From Streptomyces violens (GTDB lineage Bacteria; Actinomycetota; Actinomycetes; Streptomycetales; Streptomycetaceae): a stretch of DNA of 64,000 nt. This document shows positions 16,942 to 25,312 of the stretch, in pieces. How positions within the stretch are numbered: the stretch's first letter is position 1; each line of letters opens with the position of its first letter. The DNA is taken from contig NZ_JOBH01000022.1 of the NCBI RefSeq assembly GCF_000717745.1, forward strand, positions 1-64,000, read 5' to 3'. Below the pieces are notes generated by a model. That model was not told the origin of the DNA and ran no database searches. It saw only the letters and a list, made by a program, of their open reading frames with translations. Made by a program: the position numbers and the translations under genes.

Positions 16942-18221
16942 GCGGCGGCGCCGTACTGCGCGGCATGACCGCGTCGCTGCGGGTGCGCAACTTCCGGCTG
17001 TTCACGCTGGGTCAGCTCGCCTCGGTGACCGGCACCTGGATGATGTTCACCGCGCAGGACTGGCTCGTGCTGCGGCTGACCGGGGATTCGGCCGCCGCGC
17101 TCAGCGCCGTCACCGCGGCCCAGTTCGCCCCCGTCCTGCTGCTGACGCTGCTGGGCGGCCGGATGGCGGACCGGTACGACAAGCGCCGGCTGCTGCTGGC
17201 GGCCAATCTCGCCTCCGCGGTACTGGCCTGCCTGCTGGCGGCCGCGGCGCTCAGCGGCGAGCTGCGGCTGTGGCACATCATCGGCTGCGCGGCGGGCCTG
17301 GGCGTGGTCAACGCGGTGGAGATCCCTGCGCGGATGTCCTTCGTCAGCGAGATGGTCGGCGGTGAACTGCTGCCGAACGCCTCGGCGTTGAGCGCCGCGT
17401 ACTTCAACACGGCCCGGGTGCTGGGGCCCGCCGCCGCGGGCGCGCTCATCAGCGTGTGGGGCGCCCCGGCGGTGATGCTGCTCAACACCGTCAGCTACCT
17501 GGGCACGGTGGTCGCGCTGGCGCGGATGCGCCCGCAGGAGCTGTACCGGGGCACCGCCCGGGCGGCCCGCGGCGGCGTCGTGGCCGGACTGCGGTACGTC
17601 GCCGCGCGGCGCGACCTGCTGCTGCCGCTCGCCCTGGTGGCCCTGCTGGCGCTGGTCGGGTTCAACTTCCAGGTCACGCTGCCGCTGCTGGCCAGAACGG
17701 TCTTCGGCACCGGGGCCGGCACCTTCGGACTGCTGACCGCGGCGATGGCGGCCGGTTCGCTGGTGGCGGCGCTGGTCACGACCGTGCGCCGGGGACGGCC
17801 GCGGCAGCGCGTCGTGCTGGCCGCGGCGGTGGCCTTCGGCGTCGCGGAGATCGCTTCCGGGCTGGCGCCCACCTTCCCCGTCGCGCTGCTGTCCCTGGCC
17901 CTGACCGGCTTCGCCATGATCGTGTTCTCGCAGGCGGCCAACCACCGCATACAGCTCGGCACCGAGTCCGCCTACCGCGGCCGCGTCATGGCGCTCTACA
18001 CCGTCATCTACCAGGGCACCACCCCGGTCGGCGCCCTGCTGACCGGCTGGCTGGCGGGCGCCGCGGGCGCGCGCAGCGGTCTGTGGGTGGCGGGCGTGAT
18101 CTGCCTGGCGGGGGCGCTGGGCGCCTGTGCCCTCGCCGCACCGCGCGGCCGGCGGTCCGGCGCCCGTCCCGTCCCGGTCCGCCCGGAAGCGGACGAACGG
18201 GCGTCCGCCTCATCCGGATAG
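16938..18221 (+). CDS. MFS transporter (enterobactin-exporter-like)
   Basis: The product has 427 residues with about 12 membrane segments, start ATG 16938. Features: FRLFTLGQLASVTGTWMMFTAQDWLVL, then the loop GGRMADRYDKRRLLL, and the later IVFSQAANHRIQLGTESAYRGRVMALYTV, all typical of the PF05977 MFS group. It is a likely second exporter of the cluster. Confidence 0.85.
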   Translation: MSGGAVLRGMTASLRVRNFRLFTLGQLASVTGTWMMFTAQDWLVLRLTGDSAAALSAVTAAQFAPVLLLTLLGGRMADRYDKRRLLLAANLASAVLACLLAAAALSGELRLWHIIGCAAGLGVVNAVEIPARMSFVSEMVGGELLPNASALSAAYFNTARVLGPAAAGALISVWGAPAVMLLNTVSYLGTVVALARMRPQELYRGTARAARGGVVAGLRYVAARRDLLLPLALVALLALVGFNFQVTLPLLARTVFGTGAGTFGLLTAAMAAGSLVAALVTTVRRGRPRQRVVLAAAVAFGVAEIASGLAPTFPVALLSLALTGFAMIVFSQAANHRIQLGTESAYRGRVMALYTVIYQGTTPVGALLTGWLAGAAGARSGLWVAGVICLAGALGACALAAPRGRRSGARPVPVRPEADERASASSG

Positions 18222-18404
18222 GCGGCTTCACGGTCCGGTCCGCCGCGTGGCCGACCGCCCGCTGTGCCGCGTGGCCGGCGCCGTACCGCGCTCGTCAGGG
18301 GCGCAGGGGCGGCGCTCACGCATGCGTGGACGGGTGCCGCGGCGGGCCGGCGGCAACCGCGGCGGGCGGCGAGACCGGTACCGGTAGGGGTCATGCGGAG
18401 GTCC

Positions 18405-19181
18405 TCACTTCGCCGGGGAGGGGGAGTTCCAGGGCTGGCCGAGCCGGAAGCCGACACCGCGCACGGTGACGATCCAGTCGCCGGAACCGAGCTTGCGGCG
18501 CAGTCCGTTGACGTGGGTGTCCAGCGTGCGGCTGCGCGGGGTGTCGGTGTCCTGCCAGACCTGCTGGAGGATCTGCCGCCGGGTGACCACGGCGCCGGGC
18601 CGGGAGGCCAGGAGCAGCAGCAGGTCGAACTCCTTGCGGGTGAGCGGGACGGGCCGGCCGTGCAGCCGTACGGTGCGGGTGGTCTGCTCGACGACGAGCG
18701 GCCCCAGCTGCAGGACCGCGCCGGCCGTGGCCGCGGGGCGGGCCCGGCGCATCACCGCGCCCATTCTGGCCAGCAGTTCGCGGAATCCGTAGGGCTTGAC
18801 CAGGTAGTCGTCGGCGCCGGCCTGGAGCCCGAGCACCCGGTCGACCTCGCTGTCCCGGGCGGTGACCGCGAGCAGCGGGGTGTCGCACACGGCGGTGATG
18901 GACCGGCAGATCTCCAGCCCGTCCACGTCGGGCAGTTCCAGGTCGATCAGGATCACATCGGCGTGGTGGTGCTCGCGCAGCGCCGCGGCGCCGGTCGCGG
19001 CGGTCCTGACCTGGTGGCCGTGGCGCTCCAGGCTGCGGGTGAGGGTCTGGGCGGTGCGGGCGTCGTTCTCGACGACGAGTACCCGCCACGGCCCGGCCGG
19101 CTGCGCGGTGAGCGGCGGGGGGCCGGGGCGGGCCGGTGACGCAGTGGACGGATGGGGGAGTGACCTGACCGTCTGTGACAC
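18405..19181 (-). CDS. OmpR/PhoB-type atypical response regulator (JadR1/LanI-like)
   Basis: The product has 258 residues. The GTG start at 19181 is chosen because AGGAGGA lies 6 bases upstream; a longer frame reaches 19364. Receiver domain residues about 32-145: Asp80 (LIDLELPD), Thr107, Lys129. The acidic pair is Glu38-Asn39 in place of Asp-Asp. C-terminal winged helix about 155-250 (LTRKEFDLLLLLASRPGAVVTRRQIL). JadR1-type regulators in angucycline clusters are often phosphorylation-independent and bind product. It lies convergent to the exporter at the cluster side, so it probably controls the PKS operons. No sensor kinase gene is adjacent. Confidence 0.85.
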   Translation of the reverse strand: MSQTVRSLPHPSTASPARPGPPPLTAQPAGPWRVLVVENDARTAQTLTRSLERHGHQVRTAATGAAALREHHHADVILIDLELPDVDGLEICRSITAVCDTPLLAVTARDSEVDRVLGLQAGADDYLVKPYGFRELLARMGAVMRRARPAATAGAVLQLGPLVVEQTTRTVRLHGRPVPLTRKEFDLLLLLASRPGAVVTRRQILQQVWQDTDTPRSRTLDTHVNGLRRKLGSGDWIVTVRGVGFRLGQPWNSPSPAK

Positions 19182-19398
19182 GGGCTCCTCCTGGAGTTCG
19201 CGGGTGGACGCGGGCTGCGAGGAGGGTGCGGACGGCGGCCGCGGCGCTGCGGTACCGCCCGTGCGCATGACGGAGTACGGGCATGTTCCCCCGTCGATGC
19301 GCCCCTCGGGCGCTGCCCAGAGCACAGTGGCACGCGAGCGGCCGGGCGGAACGGTTGATAGCACCTAGGTTGAGCCCGCCCGTGGCTCGTTCCGTCCC

Positions 19399-20067
19399 TC
19401 AGGAGGCGGGGCCGTGCAGGGCGAGGAAGGCCGCGACGCCGGACTCGACCAGCGCTTCCGTCTCGTCCGCCGGCAGCGGCAGCGCACCGTGCAGGGAGCG
19501 CTCGTACACCTCCGAGGTGACCAGCTGGGTGAAGTGGACGGCCAGGGTCTCCGGAGTGGTGCTGTCGCGCAGCGCGCCGGCCTTCACCAGTCCGCCGAGC
19601 CGCTCGGCCAGCCGGGCGCGCACCCGGCCGGGGCCGGTGCCGCGCCAGCTCTCGATGACGTGCGGCGGCAGGTGCGGGGCCTCGGCGAAGATCACGCGGA
19701 CCAGCGCGAAGTGGCTCTCGAAGTCGGTCTGCGGGACGGCCAGCGCGCGGCCGAGGGCGGTGAGCGCGGCGGTCAGGTCGGTGTCGGGGCTGCCCAGGTG
19801 GTGGTCGATGACCTCTTCCTGGTGTGCGGCGACGGCCTGGGAGCTCTGCTGCACGACCGCGAGGAAGAGGTGCTCCTTGTCCTGGTGGTGGTTGTAGATC
19901 GTGCGCTTGGAGACCCCGGCCTCGGCGGCGATGGCGTCGACGCTGGCCCGGCTGTAGCCCTCCCTCCCGAAGACGGTGCGGGCCGCGCAGTCGATGGCGG
20001 CGCGCTTTCCGGGGCGGCCGGTGGGCGCGGTTTCGGGGGTCGTACGGGGGGTGGCGGAAGGCGTCAT
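19399..20067 (-). CDS. TetR-family repressor
   Basis: The product has 222 residues, start ATG 20067. Its helix-turn-helix is seen in AARTVFGREGYSRASVDAIAAEAGVSKRTIYNHHQDKEHLFLAVV. The ligand domain contains the YbiH/AcrR-C-like HFTQLVTSEVY. It is divergent from the VOC gene and a 17-bp palindrome lies between them, so it probably represses that operon and itself. The inducer is unknown. Confidence 0.9.
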   Translation of the reverse strand: MTPSATPRTTPETAPTGRPGKRAAIDCAARTVFGREGYSRASVDAIAAEAGVSKRTIYNHHQDKEHLFLAVVQQSSQAVAAHQEEVIDHHLGSPDTDLTAALTALGRALAVPQTDFESHFALVRVIFAEAPHLPPHVIESWRGTGPGRVRARLAERLGGLVKAGALRDSTTPETLAVHFTQLVTSEVYERSLHGALPLPADETEALVESGVAAFLALHGPAS

Positions 20068-20111
20068 GGCGGGCCGGGCTCCTCAAATTGCACTGGGCGG
20101 TTTACAAGGTG

Positions 20112-20128
20112 AACTGCACGGTGTAGTT
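20112..20128. promoter_or_regulatory. Probable TetR operator
   Basis: AACTGCACGGTGTAGTT is a near-perfect 17-bp palindrome between the divergent TetR and VOC genes. Just before it, GTTTAC-AAG-GTGAAC is a second near-perfect repeat. Confidence 0.7.
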
Positions 20129-20242
20129 TACTTCGTGTCGGAGCCGCCGGGAAACCCCGCGGAACCCCGCTTCCTGTCCCACCTCCTCTCCGCCGGCGGC
20201 CCCACGCCACCGGCCACTGGGACCCCACGAAAGGACACCACT

Positions 20243-20569
20243 ATGTTCGGCAAGCTCACGGTCACGAAGCTCTTCTGTGACGACCTGGACGCCATGGTCG
20301 CCTTCTACCGCGACCGGCTGGGCCTGAAGGTCCTGCAGGAGTACCCGGGCACCACCTTCGTCTTCGACACCGGGCACGGCGGCGAGCTGATCGTCACCAA
20401 CACCAAGGGCGACCAGCCCATCAGTATCGCCTTCACCGAGGTCGACATCCCCGCGGCCCACCAGGCGCTGGCCGACCTGGGCGCCACCGACATCGCGCCG
20501 CACAAGACCGGCGAGCGGTTCGAGATCACCGACCCGCAGGGCAACAACCTCATCTTCGTCAACGCCTGA
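20243..20569 (+). CDS. VOC (glyoxalase/bleomycin-resistance) family protein
   Basis: The product has 108 residues, start ATG 20243 after GAAAGGA. It has a single VOC module pair: TKLFCDDLDAMVAFYRDRLGLKVLQEYPGTTFVFDTG and ERFEITDPQGNNLIFVN. Such proteins bind or modify small molecules, including antibiotics. It is first of an operon divergent from TetR. Confidence 0.85.
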   Translation: MFGKLTVTKLFCDDLDAMVAFYRDRLGLKVLQEYPGTTFVFDTGHGGELIVTNTKGDQPISIAFTEVDIPAAHQALADLGATDIAPHKTGERFEITDPQGNNLIFVNA

Positions 20570-20572
20570 ACG

Positions 20573-20603
20573 CGCGCCGCCCGCCGCAGCGGGCGGCAGC
20601 GCG
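20573..20603 (+). terminator. Hairpin after the VOC gene
   Basis: Nine perfect pairs (GCCGCCCGC and complement, 4-nt loop CGCA) plus outer pairs with a bulge. The following gene starts 30 bases later, so read-through is likely. Confidence 0.4.
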
Positions 20604-20633
20604 GACCTCCTCACCACGCCCAGGGAGAACGTC

Positions 20634-21323
20634 GTGCCCCACACCTCCGCCCCCACGCGCCCCGATGCCGACCCCACCCACCGCAGCCGGCTCTCGCGCT
20701 ACGCGCTCTACCTCGTCGGCTGTGTCGTCTTCGCCGCCGGAGCCACGCTCTTCATCCACGCCGGGATGGGCGTGGACCCCCTCGACGTCCTCTCCCTCGG
20801 GCTCCTGGAGCATCTGCCCGGCACGATCGGACTGGCCCAGGCCGCCATCGCCGCCGTCTGCATCCTGGTGTGGTCCGTCTGGAACCGCCGCCGCCCGGTC
20901 CTGATGCCCTTCGTGACCTTCCTGCTCTGCGGCTCCCTGATCGACCTGTTCCGCCTGGCGGACCTGGGCTGGCTGGCCTCGGTGCCCGCGCTGGTCACCG
21001 CGGTCCTGCTGTGCGCCTACGGCTCGGCGCTGATCATCATGAGCGGCACCGGCATCCGCGCCATGGACCTGCTGGTCATCAGCCTCAACCAGCGCCTGCA
21101 CGTACCGTTCTGGCTCGCCAAGGTCGGCATCGAGGGCGTCCTGCTCACCCTCGGCTGGCTGCTCGGCGGCCCGGTCGGCATCGGCACCCTCGCCTTCCTC
21201 ATCTGCGTCGACGGCCTCATCCAGCCCCTGATGGCCTTCAACGCCCGCGTCCTGCGCCTGACCAACCACGGCCTGCCCACCCGCGCCCCCGTGCGCTCCC
21301 TCGCGATCGGAGTGGCCCGATGA
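20634..21323 (+). CDS. YczE/YitT-like integral membrane protein
   Basis: The product has 229 residues, start GTG 20634, with five or six membrane helices. Segments such as LVGCVVFAAGATLFIHAGMGVDPLDVLSLGL and GTGIRAMDLLVISLNQR are typical of the YczE/YyaS family. Function is unknown; YczE homologues sit beside antibiotic and PPTase genes. It overlaps the next MFS gene as ATGA. Confidence 0.8.
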   Translation: MPHTSAPTRPDADPTHRSRLSRYALYLVGCVVFAAGATLFIHAGMGVDPLDVLSLGLLEHLPGTIGLAQAAIAAVCILVWSVWNRRRPVLMPFVTFLLCGSLIDLFRLADLGWLASVPALVTAVLLCAYGSALIIMSGTGIRAMDLLVISLNQRLHVPFWLAKVGIEGVLLTLGWLLGGPVGIGTLAFLICVDGLIQPLMAFNARVLRLTNHGLPTRAPVRSLAIGVAR

Positions 21324-22576
21324 CCGCCGCCACCACCACGCCCCGCGCCGGCGTGTTCCCCCTCCTGCTGTTCGCCTCCACCCTGACCGTCATGGCCGGC
21401 TCGGTGCTCTCCCCGGTCATCGAGGTCCTCCGCGGTGACCTGGGCGTGAGCGGCACGGCGGCCGGGCTGGTCGTCACCGTCCACAGCCTCGGGATAGCCC
21501 TCGTCAGCCCGTTCGCCGGGCGTCTCCTGGACCGCTTCGGCACCCGCGTGCCGCTCGCCTTCGGCCTCCTGGTCTACGGCGTGGCCGGCGGCGCCGGAGC
21601 ACTCATCGACAGCTACCCGGCGCTCATCGTCGCCCGCCTCGTCTTCGGCGCCGGTGCCTCCTTCGTCTTCGCCGGCACCACCGTCGCGCTGCTCTCCCTC
21701 TACCAGGGCCGCGCCAAGGACCGGGCCATGGGCTGGCGGTCCACCGCCACCAGCCTCGGCGGCGTCCTGTGGCCGCTGGCCGCCGGTGCCGTGGGCGGCA
21801 TCTCCTGGCACCTGCCCTTCGCGATCTACCTGATCGCCGTGCCGCTCGGCATCGCCACCCTCTTCGTCCTGCCGAAGCACGTCGTGCCCGCCGGCGGCCC
21901 GGCCGGCGCGCCCATGGGCGCCCTGACCCTGCTGCGCCGCCACCGCATCCTGCTCGCCTGGTACGGCCTGCAGTTCCTCTCCTCGCTGCTGCTGTACGCG
22001 CTGATGGTCTTCCTGCCCCAGCAGCTCGCCGCCGCGGGCGTCACGAGCCCGATGCTGGTCTCCCTGTACACCGTGGCCATGTCCGCCGTGATGAGCCTGA
22101 TCGGTCTGGGCTACGCCCCGCTGCGCGAACGGCTGGGCGAGCGCACCCTGCTGCACGTGGCCGTCGCCCTGTGGGTCGTGGCCTTCGCCCTCCTCGCGGT
22201 GACCAGCCAGCCGGTCCTGCTGTTCCTGGTCCCCGTCCTCTTCGGCATCGGTCAGGGCGTGTTCTTCCCGGTCGTGACCGTGCTGATCGGCGAGGGCGTC
22301 CCCGAGGCCGTCCGCGGCCAGGCCACCTCGCTGTCCGGAACCGCCACCTTCGCGGGGCAGTTCGTCTCGCCGCTGCTGGTCGGCCCGCTGCTGGCCGCCA
22401 CCGGCTTCGAGGCAGGCTTCTTCCTGGTCGCCGGGGTGCCGGCCCTCGCCCTGGCCGCCCTCCTGTTCACCCGCAACGCCCGCCGCGGTACCCGCACCGC
22501 CCCGCCCGCCGGCGCCGATCCGGCTGCCGGCACCACCGAGGCTCCGGCCGCGTCTCACTCCGCGACCGTGCGCTGA
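21320..22576 (+). CDS. MFS transporter
   Basis: The product has 418 residues, start ATG 21320, with about 12 helices. Motif A is seen in FAGRLLDRFGTRVPLAFG, with a long loop near residue 195. It resembles DHA1-type drug exporters. The TetR-controlled context suggests export of a toxic small molecule. Confidence 0.85.
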   Translation: MTAATTTPRAGVFPLLLFASTLTVMAGSVLSPVIEVLRGDLGVSGTAAGLVVTVHSLGIALVSPFAGRLLDRFGTRVPLAFGLLVYGVAGGAGALIDSYPALIVARLVFGAGASFVFAGTTVALLSLYQGRAKDRAMGWRSTATSLGGVLWPLAAGAVGGISWHLPFAIYLIAVPLGIATLFVLPKHVVPAGGPAGAPMGALTLLRRHRILLAWYGLQFLSSLLLYALMVFLPQQLAAAGVTSPMLVSLYTVAMSAVMSLIGLGYAPLRERLGERTLLHVAVALWVVAFALLAVTSQPVLLFLVPVLFGIGQGVFFPVVTVLIGEGVPEAVRGQATSLSGTATFAGQFVSPLLVGPLLAATGFEAGFFLVAGVPALALAALLFTRNARRGTRTAPPAGADPAAGTTEAPAASHSATVR

Positions 22577-22617
22577 CCCGCGCCGCTCCTCACGAACCAC
22601 GCCCCCGGAGGCCCCCG

Positions 22618-23217
22618 ATGAAGATCACCATGGTCCTGGACGTCATCTGCGCCCACTCCTACCTCGCCTACCACCACCTGCAGCAGGCCCTGCAGACGCA
22701 CCGCGCGGCCGGCGGCAGCGCCGAGGTGACCTTCCTCCCCTTCCAGCTCGACCCCGCGGCGCCGCCCGCCCCCGAACCGCTCAAGACCGTCCTGCAGCGC
22801 AAGTTCGGGCCCGCGGCGCTGGACTCCGCGGCCGCGATGGCGAAGAAGGCGGCGGGCGAGGGCCTCGTACTGGACTACGACCGCGCGGTGAACGCCAACA
22901 CCCGCCCCGCGCACCTCCTCATCACCCACGCCGAGCGGCACGGCCGCGGCGAGGAGGTGGCCGAGCGCCTCTTCCGCGCCCACTTCACCGACGGCCTGGA
23001 CATCGCCGACCCCGACACGCTCGGCCGGCTGGCCGCCGAAGCGGGCCTGCACAGCGCCCCCGACGCAACCGACGAGGCCGAACTGACGCGCCGTCTGGAG
23101 CAGACCCGGGCCCTGGCCGTACGCGCCGTACCGGTCTTCCTCGCCAACGGCACCGCCCCCCTCGTCGGCGACCAGAGCCGGGCGGCCTTCGAGCAGCTGC
23201 TGGCCGGCGCCGCGTAA
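22618..23217 (+). CDS. DsbA/FrnE-family thioredoxin-fold protein with CxxS site
   Basis: The product has 199 residues, start ATG 22618 after CCGGAGG. It has the DsbA-like fold without a signal peptide. The active site reads DVICAHSYLAYHH, so the usual CxxC is Cys-Ala-His-Ser, and a cis-Pro motif (AVPVFLANG) is seen near the end. FrnE proteins are cytoplasmic thiol oxidoreductases found in polyketide clusters; CxxS variants usually act as isomerases or glutathione-like transferases. The role here is unclear. Confidence 0.8.
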   Translation: MKITMVLDVICAHSYLAYHHLQQALQTHRAAGGSAEVTFLPFQLDPAAPPAPEPLKTVLQRKFGPAALDSAAAMAKKAAGEGLVLDYDRAVNANTRPAHLLITHAERHGRGEEVAERLFRAHFTDGLDIADPDTLGRLAAEAGLHSAPDATDEAELTRRLEQTRALAVRAVPVFLANGTAPLVGDQSRAAFEQLLAGAA

Positions 23218-23405
23218 CCCCTTGCACCGTCAAGTGACTTGCCAAAGCCGCTGAGGGCGACGGCGCGAGCCGCCCGGGCGGGACATCCCGCCAGTAGCGT
23301 GGCCGGCAGACAGCGGCAGCACCGGGCCCCGCCCCGTGCACACCGGCCACGCGCCTGCCTTTCGCACCCACTCTGACCGCACACATTCTGAAACGTGGAG
23401 AACCC

Positions 23406-23990
23406 ATGAGTACTGCACCCCTCAAGCTCGCCGTCGTGATCGGGAGCGTGCGCGAGAACCGCCTGGGCGCCAAGGTCGGCGACTGGTTCGTCCGCCAGGC
23501 CACCCAGCACCCCGACGTCGAGGTCGACGTCATCGACGTGATCGACCACCCGCTGCCGCTGGCCATCCCCGGCTTCGGCCAGGAGCTGGACGCCGCCACC
23601 CAGCAGATCAAGGACGGCATCACCCCGCGCATCGAGGCGGCCGACGCCTTCGTCGTGATCACCCCGGAGTACAACCACTCCTTCCCCGCCTCGCTGAAGA
23701 ACGCCATCGACTGGCACCTGAGCGAGTGGGCCGCCAAGCCGGTCGGCCTCGTCTCGTACGGCGGCATGGGCGGCGGCCTGCGCGCTGCCGAGCACCTGCG
23801 CCAGGTGTTCGCCGAGGTCCACGCCATGACCATCCGCGAGATGATCAGCTTCCACAACCCCTGGGGCGCCTTCGAGGACGGTGCCGCGCCCGAGGGCGCC
23901 GACGGGGCCGCCAAGAAGCTCCTGGACCAGCTCTCGTGGTGGGGCCGCGCGCTGCGCACCGCCCGCGCCGAGACGCCCTACCAGGCGTAA
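23406..23990 (+). CDS. NAD(P)H-dependent FMN reductase
   Basis: The product has 194 residues, start ATG 23406. It has the flavodoxin-like fold with GSVRENRLG near the N-terminus and the flavin motif TPEYNHSFPASLKNAIDW. It could supply reduced flavin to oxygenases; JadY has this job in jadomycin. It has its own 188-base upstream region, which suggests a separate promoter. Confidence 0.87.
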   Translation: MSTAPLKLAVVIGSVRENRLGAKVGDWFVRQATQHPDVEVDVIDVIDHPLPLAIPGFGQELDAATQQIKDGITPRIEAADAFVVITPEYNHSFPASLKNAIDWHLSEWAAKPVGLVSYGGMGGGLRAAEHLRQVFAEVHAMTIREMISFHNPWGAFEDGAAPEGADGAAKKLLDQLSWWGRALRTARAETPYQA

Positions 23991-24106
23991 CCCGCGAACC
24001 CGCGAGCGGAAACCCACCCGTCCCGAACCCGACAGCACCCGGCCCGTGCCCCGCTGCCCCGGCAACGCCGTCAGCGGGGCGCGGCCGGCCGCCGCTTGGA
24101 GGCCCC

Positions 24107-25033
24107 GTGAACATCCCCCGGATAGGCATCACCCTCCCCTCGATCGGCGCGCCCGGCGATGTCCTCCCCGACGTGGCGCAGGCCGCCCGCCGGGCCGAGG
24201 AGGCCGGGCTGGACGGCGTCTGGGCGGGCGACCACCTCACGCTCGGCGAGGCGCCCGCGCTCGACTCCGGCCTCGTCCTCGCCACGGCGGCCGCCGCCAC
24301 GCGGACCCTCGGGATCGGCTGGTCCGTCTACCTGCCCTCGCTGCGCAGCGTCTCCTGGGCGGGCCGCCAGATCGGCACGCTGCAGTACCTCGCCGGCGAC
24401 GGCCGCCTCGACCTGGGGATCGGTGTGGGCGGCGGGGGAGCGGAGTGGCACGCGGCGGGTACCACCGACGCCGACCGGGGCCACCGTACGGACGCGTTCC
24501 TCCGCCTCCTCCCGAAGCTCCTGGGCGGCAGCCCGACCCCGCTCCCCGACGTCCCCGGCACCCCGGAATGCGTCCTGGCCCCCGCGGTGCCCGTCCCGCC
24601 GGTGTGGATCGGCGGCTTCGCCACCGCGGCGCTGCGCCGCACGGTGCGGTACGGCACCGGCTGGCTCGGCGCCCTGCGGACCCCGGACGCGTTCCGCGCC
24701 ACGGGTGACCGGCTCCGGGAGCTGGCCGCCGAGGAGAAGCGCCCCGCGCCCCGGCTGGCCACCATGATCCACGGCGCGCTCGCCCCGCGCGGCGCCACGG
24801 ACGGCCTGCGCGACCGCTACGCCACCACGCTCGCCGCGTCCTACGGCATGGACCACGGCACCGCCCGCACCCTGGCCGTCACCGGCGACCCCGAGCAGGT
24901 CGCCGAGCAGCTCACGGACTTCGTCCGGGCGGGCGCCGAGAGCCTGGTGTTCACCACCCCCGTGCCGGACTGGCACCGCTGCGCCGACCTGCTCGGCGAG
25001 GCCCGGCAGCTCGTCCTGCGCGAGATCTCCTGA
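24107..25033 (+). CDS. LLM-class flavin- or F420-dependent oxidoreductase
   Basis: The product has 308 residues, start GTG 24107 after TTGGAGG. Luciferase-like TIM barrel signature: GITLPSIG, AARRAEEAGLDGVWAGDHLTL, GWSVYLPSLRS, GRLDLGIGVGGGGAEW, PVWIGGFATAALRR. It may use F420H2 or FMNH2. It is the last gene before a strong terminator. Confidence 0.85.
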   Translation: MNIPRIGITLPSIGAPGDVLPDVAQAARRAEEAGLDGVWAGDHLTLGEAPALDSGLVLATAAAATRTLGIGWSVYLPSLRSVSWAGRQIGTLQYLAGDGRLDLGIGVGGGGAEWHAAGTTDADRGHRTDAFLRLLPKLLGGSPTPLPDVPGTPECVLAPAVPVPPVWIGGFATAALRRTVRYGTGWLGALRTPDAFRATGDRLRELAAEEKRPAPRLATMIHGALAPRGATDGLRDRYATTLAASYGMDHGTARTLAVTGDPEQVAEQLTDFVRAGAESLVFTTPVPDWHRCADLLGEARQLVLREIS

Positions 25034-25106
25034 CCCTCCTCCCGCAGGCGTCCCCCAGCGCCTGCCGTGTTCCGCCGACGGCACCCCCGGCCGGGCGGGA
25101 CGCGCC

Positions 25107-25147
25107 CCGGAAGGCAGGCCGGCGCCCCCGTCCGGCCTGCCTTCCGG
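25107..25147 (+). terminator. Strong terminator after the LLM gene
   Basis: Perfect 16-bp arms (CCGGAAGGCAGGCCGG and complement) with a 9-nt loop. It marks the end of the accessory block. Confidence 0.85.
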
Positions 25148-25220
25148 CGCGTCCGCCCCCTACGGTGGGACTGTTCTGCACCACACCACTGTTCTCTGCA
25201 CCACAGCGATGAGGGATTTA

Positions 25221-25244
25221 CGTGAAGATCCTGCCTGAGGAGTA
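25221..25244 (+). other. Possible seven-codon leader or gene remnant
   Basis: GTG 25221 with GAGGGA upstream encodes seven residues (MKILPEE) and stops. It lies in the 279-base gap before the BI-1 gene. It could be a leader peptide or chance. Confidence 0.25.
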
Positions 25245-25312
25245 GGGACGTGGCTTTGCCAAGCCATTACCCTTGAGGCCAAGGCCGCGCAGGGCGGCCA
25301 TGGAGGAGTGAG

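Noticed and set aside
18222..18404. Possible gene or terminator between the second exporter and the regulator
   Set aside because: No supported frame and no long inverted repeat found in this 183-base gap.
19182..19364. N-terminal extension of the OmpR-type regulator up to 19364
   Set aside because: GTG 19181 has a strong ribosome site, and the extension looks disordered and Pro-rich.
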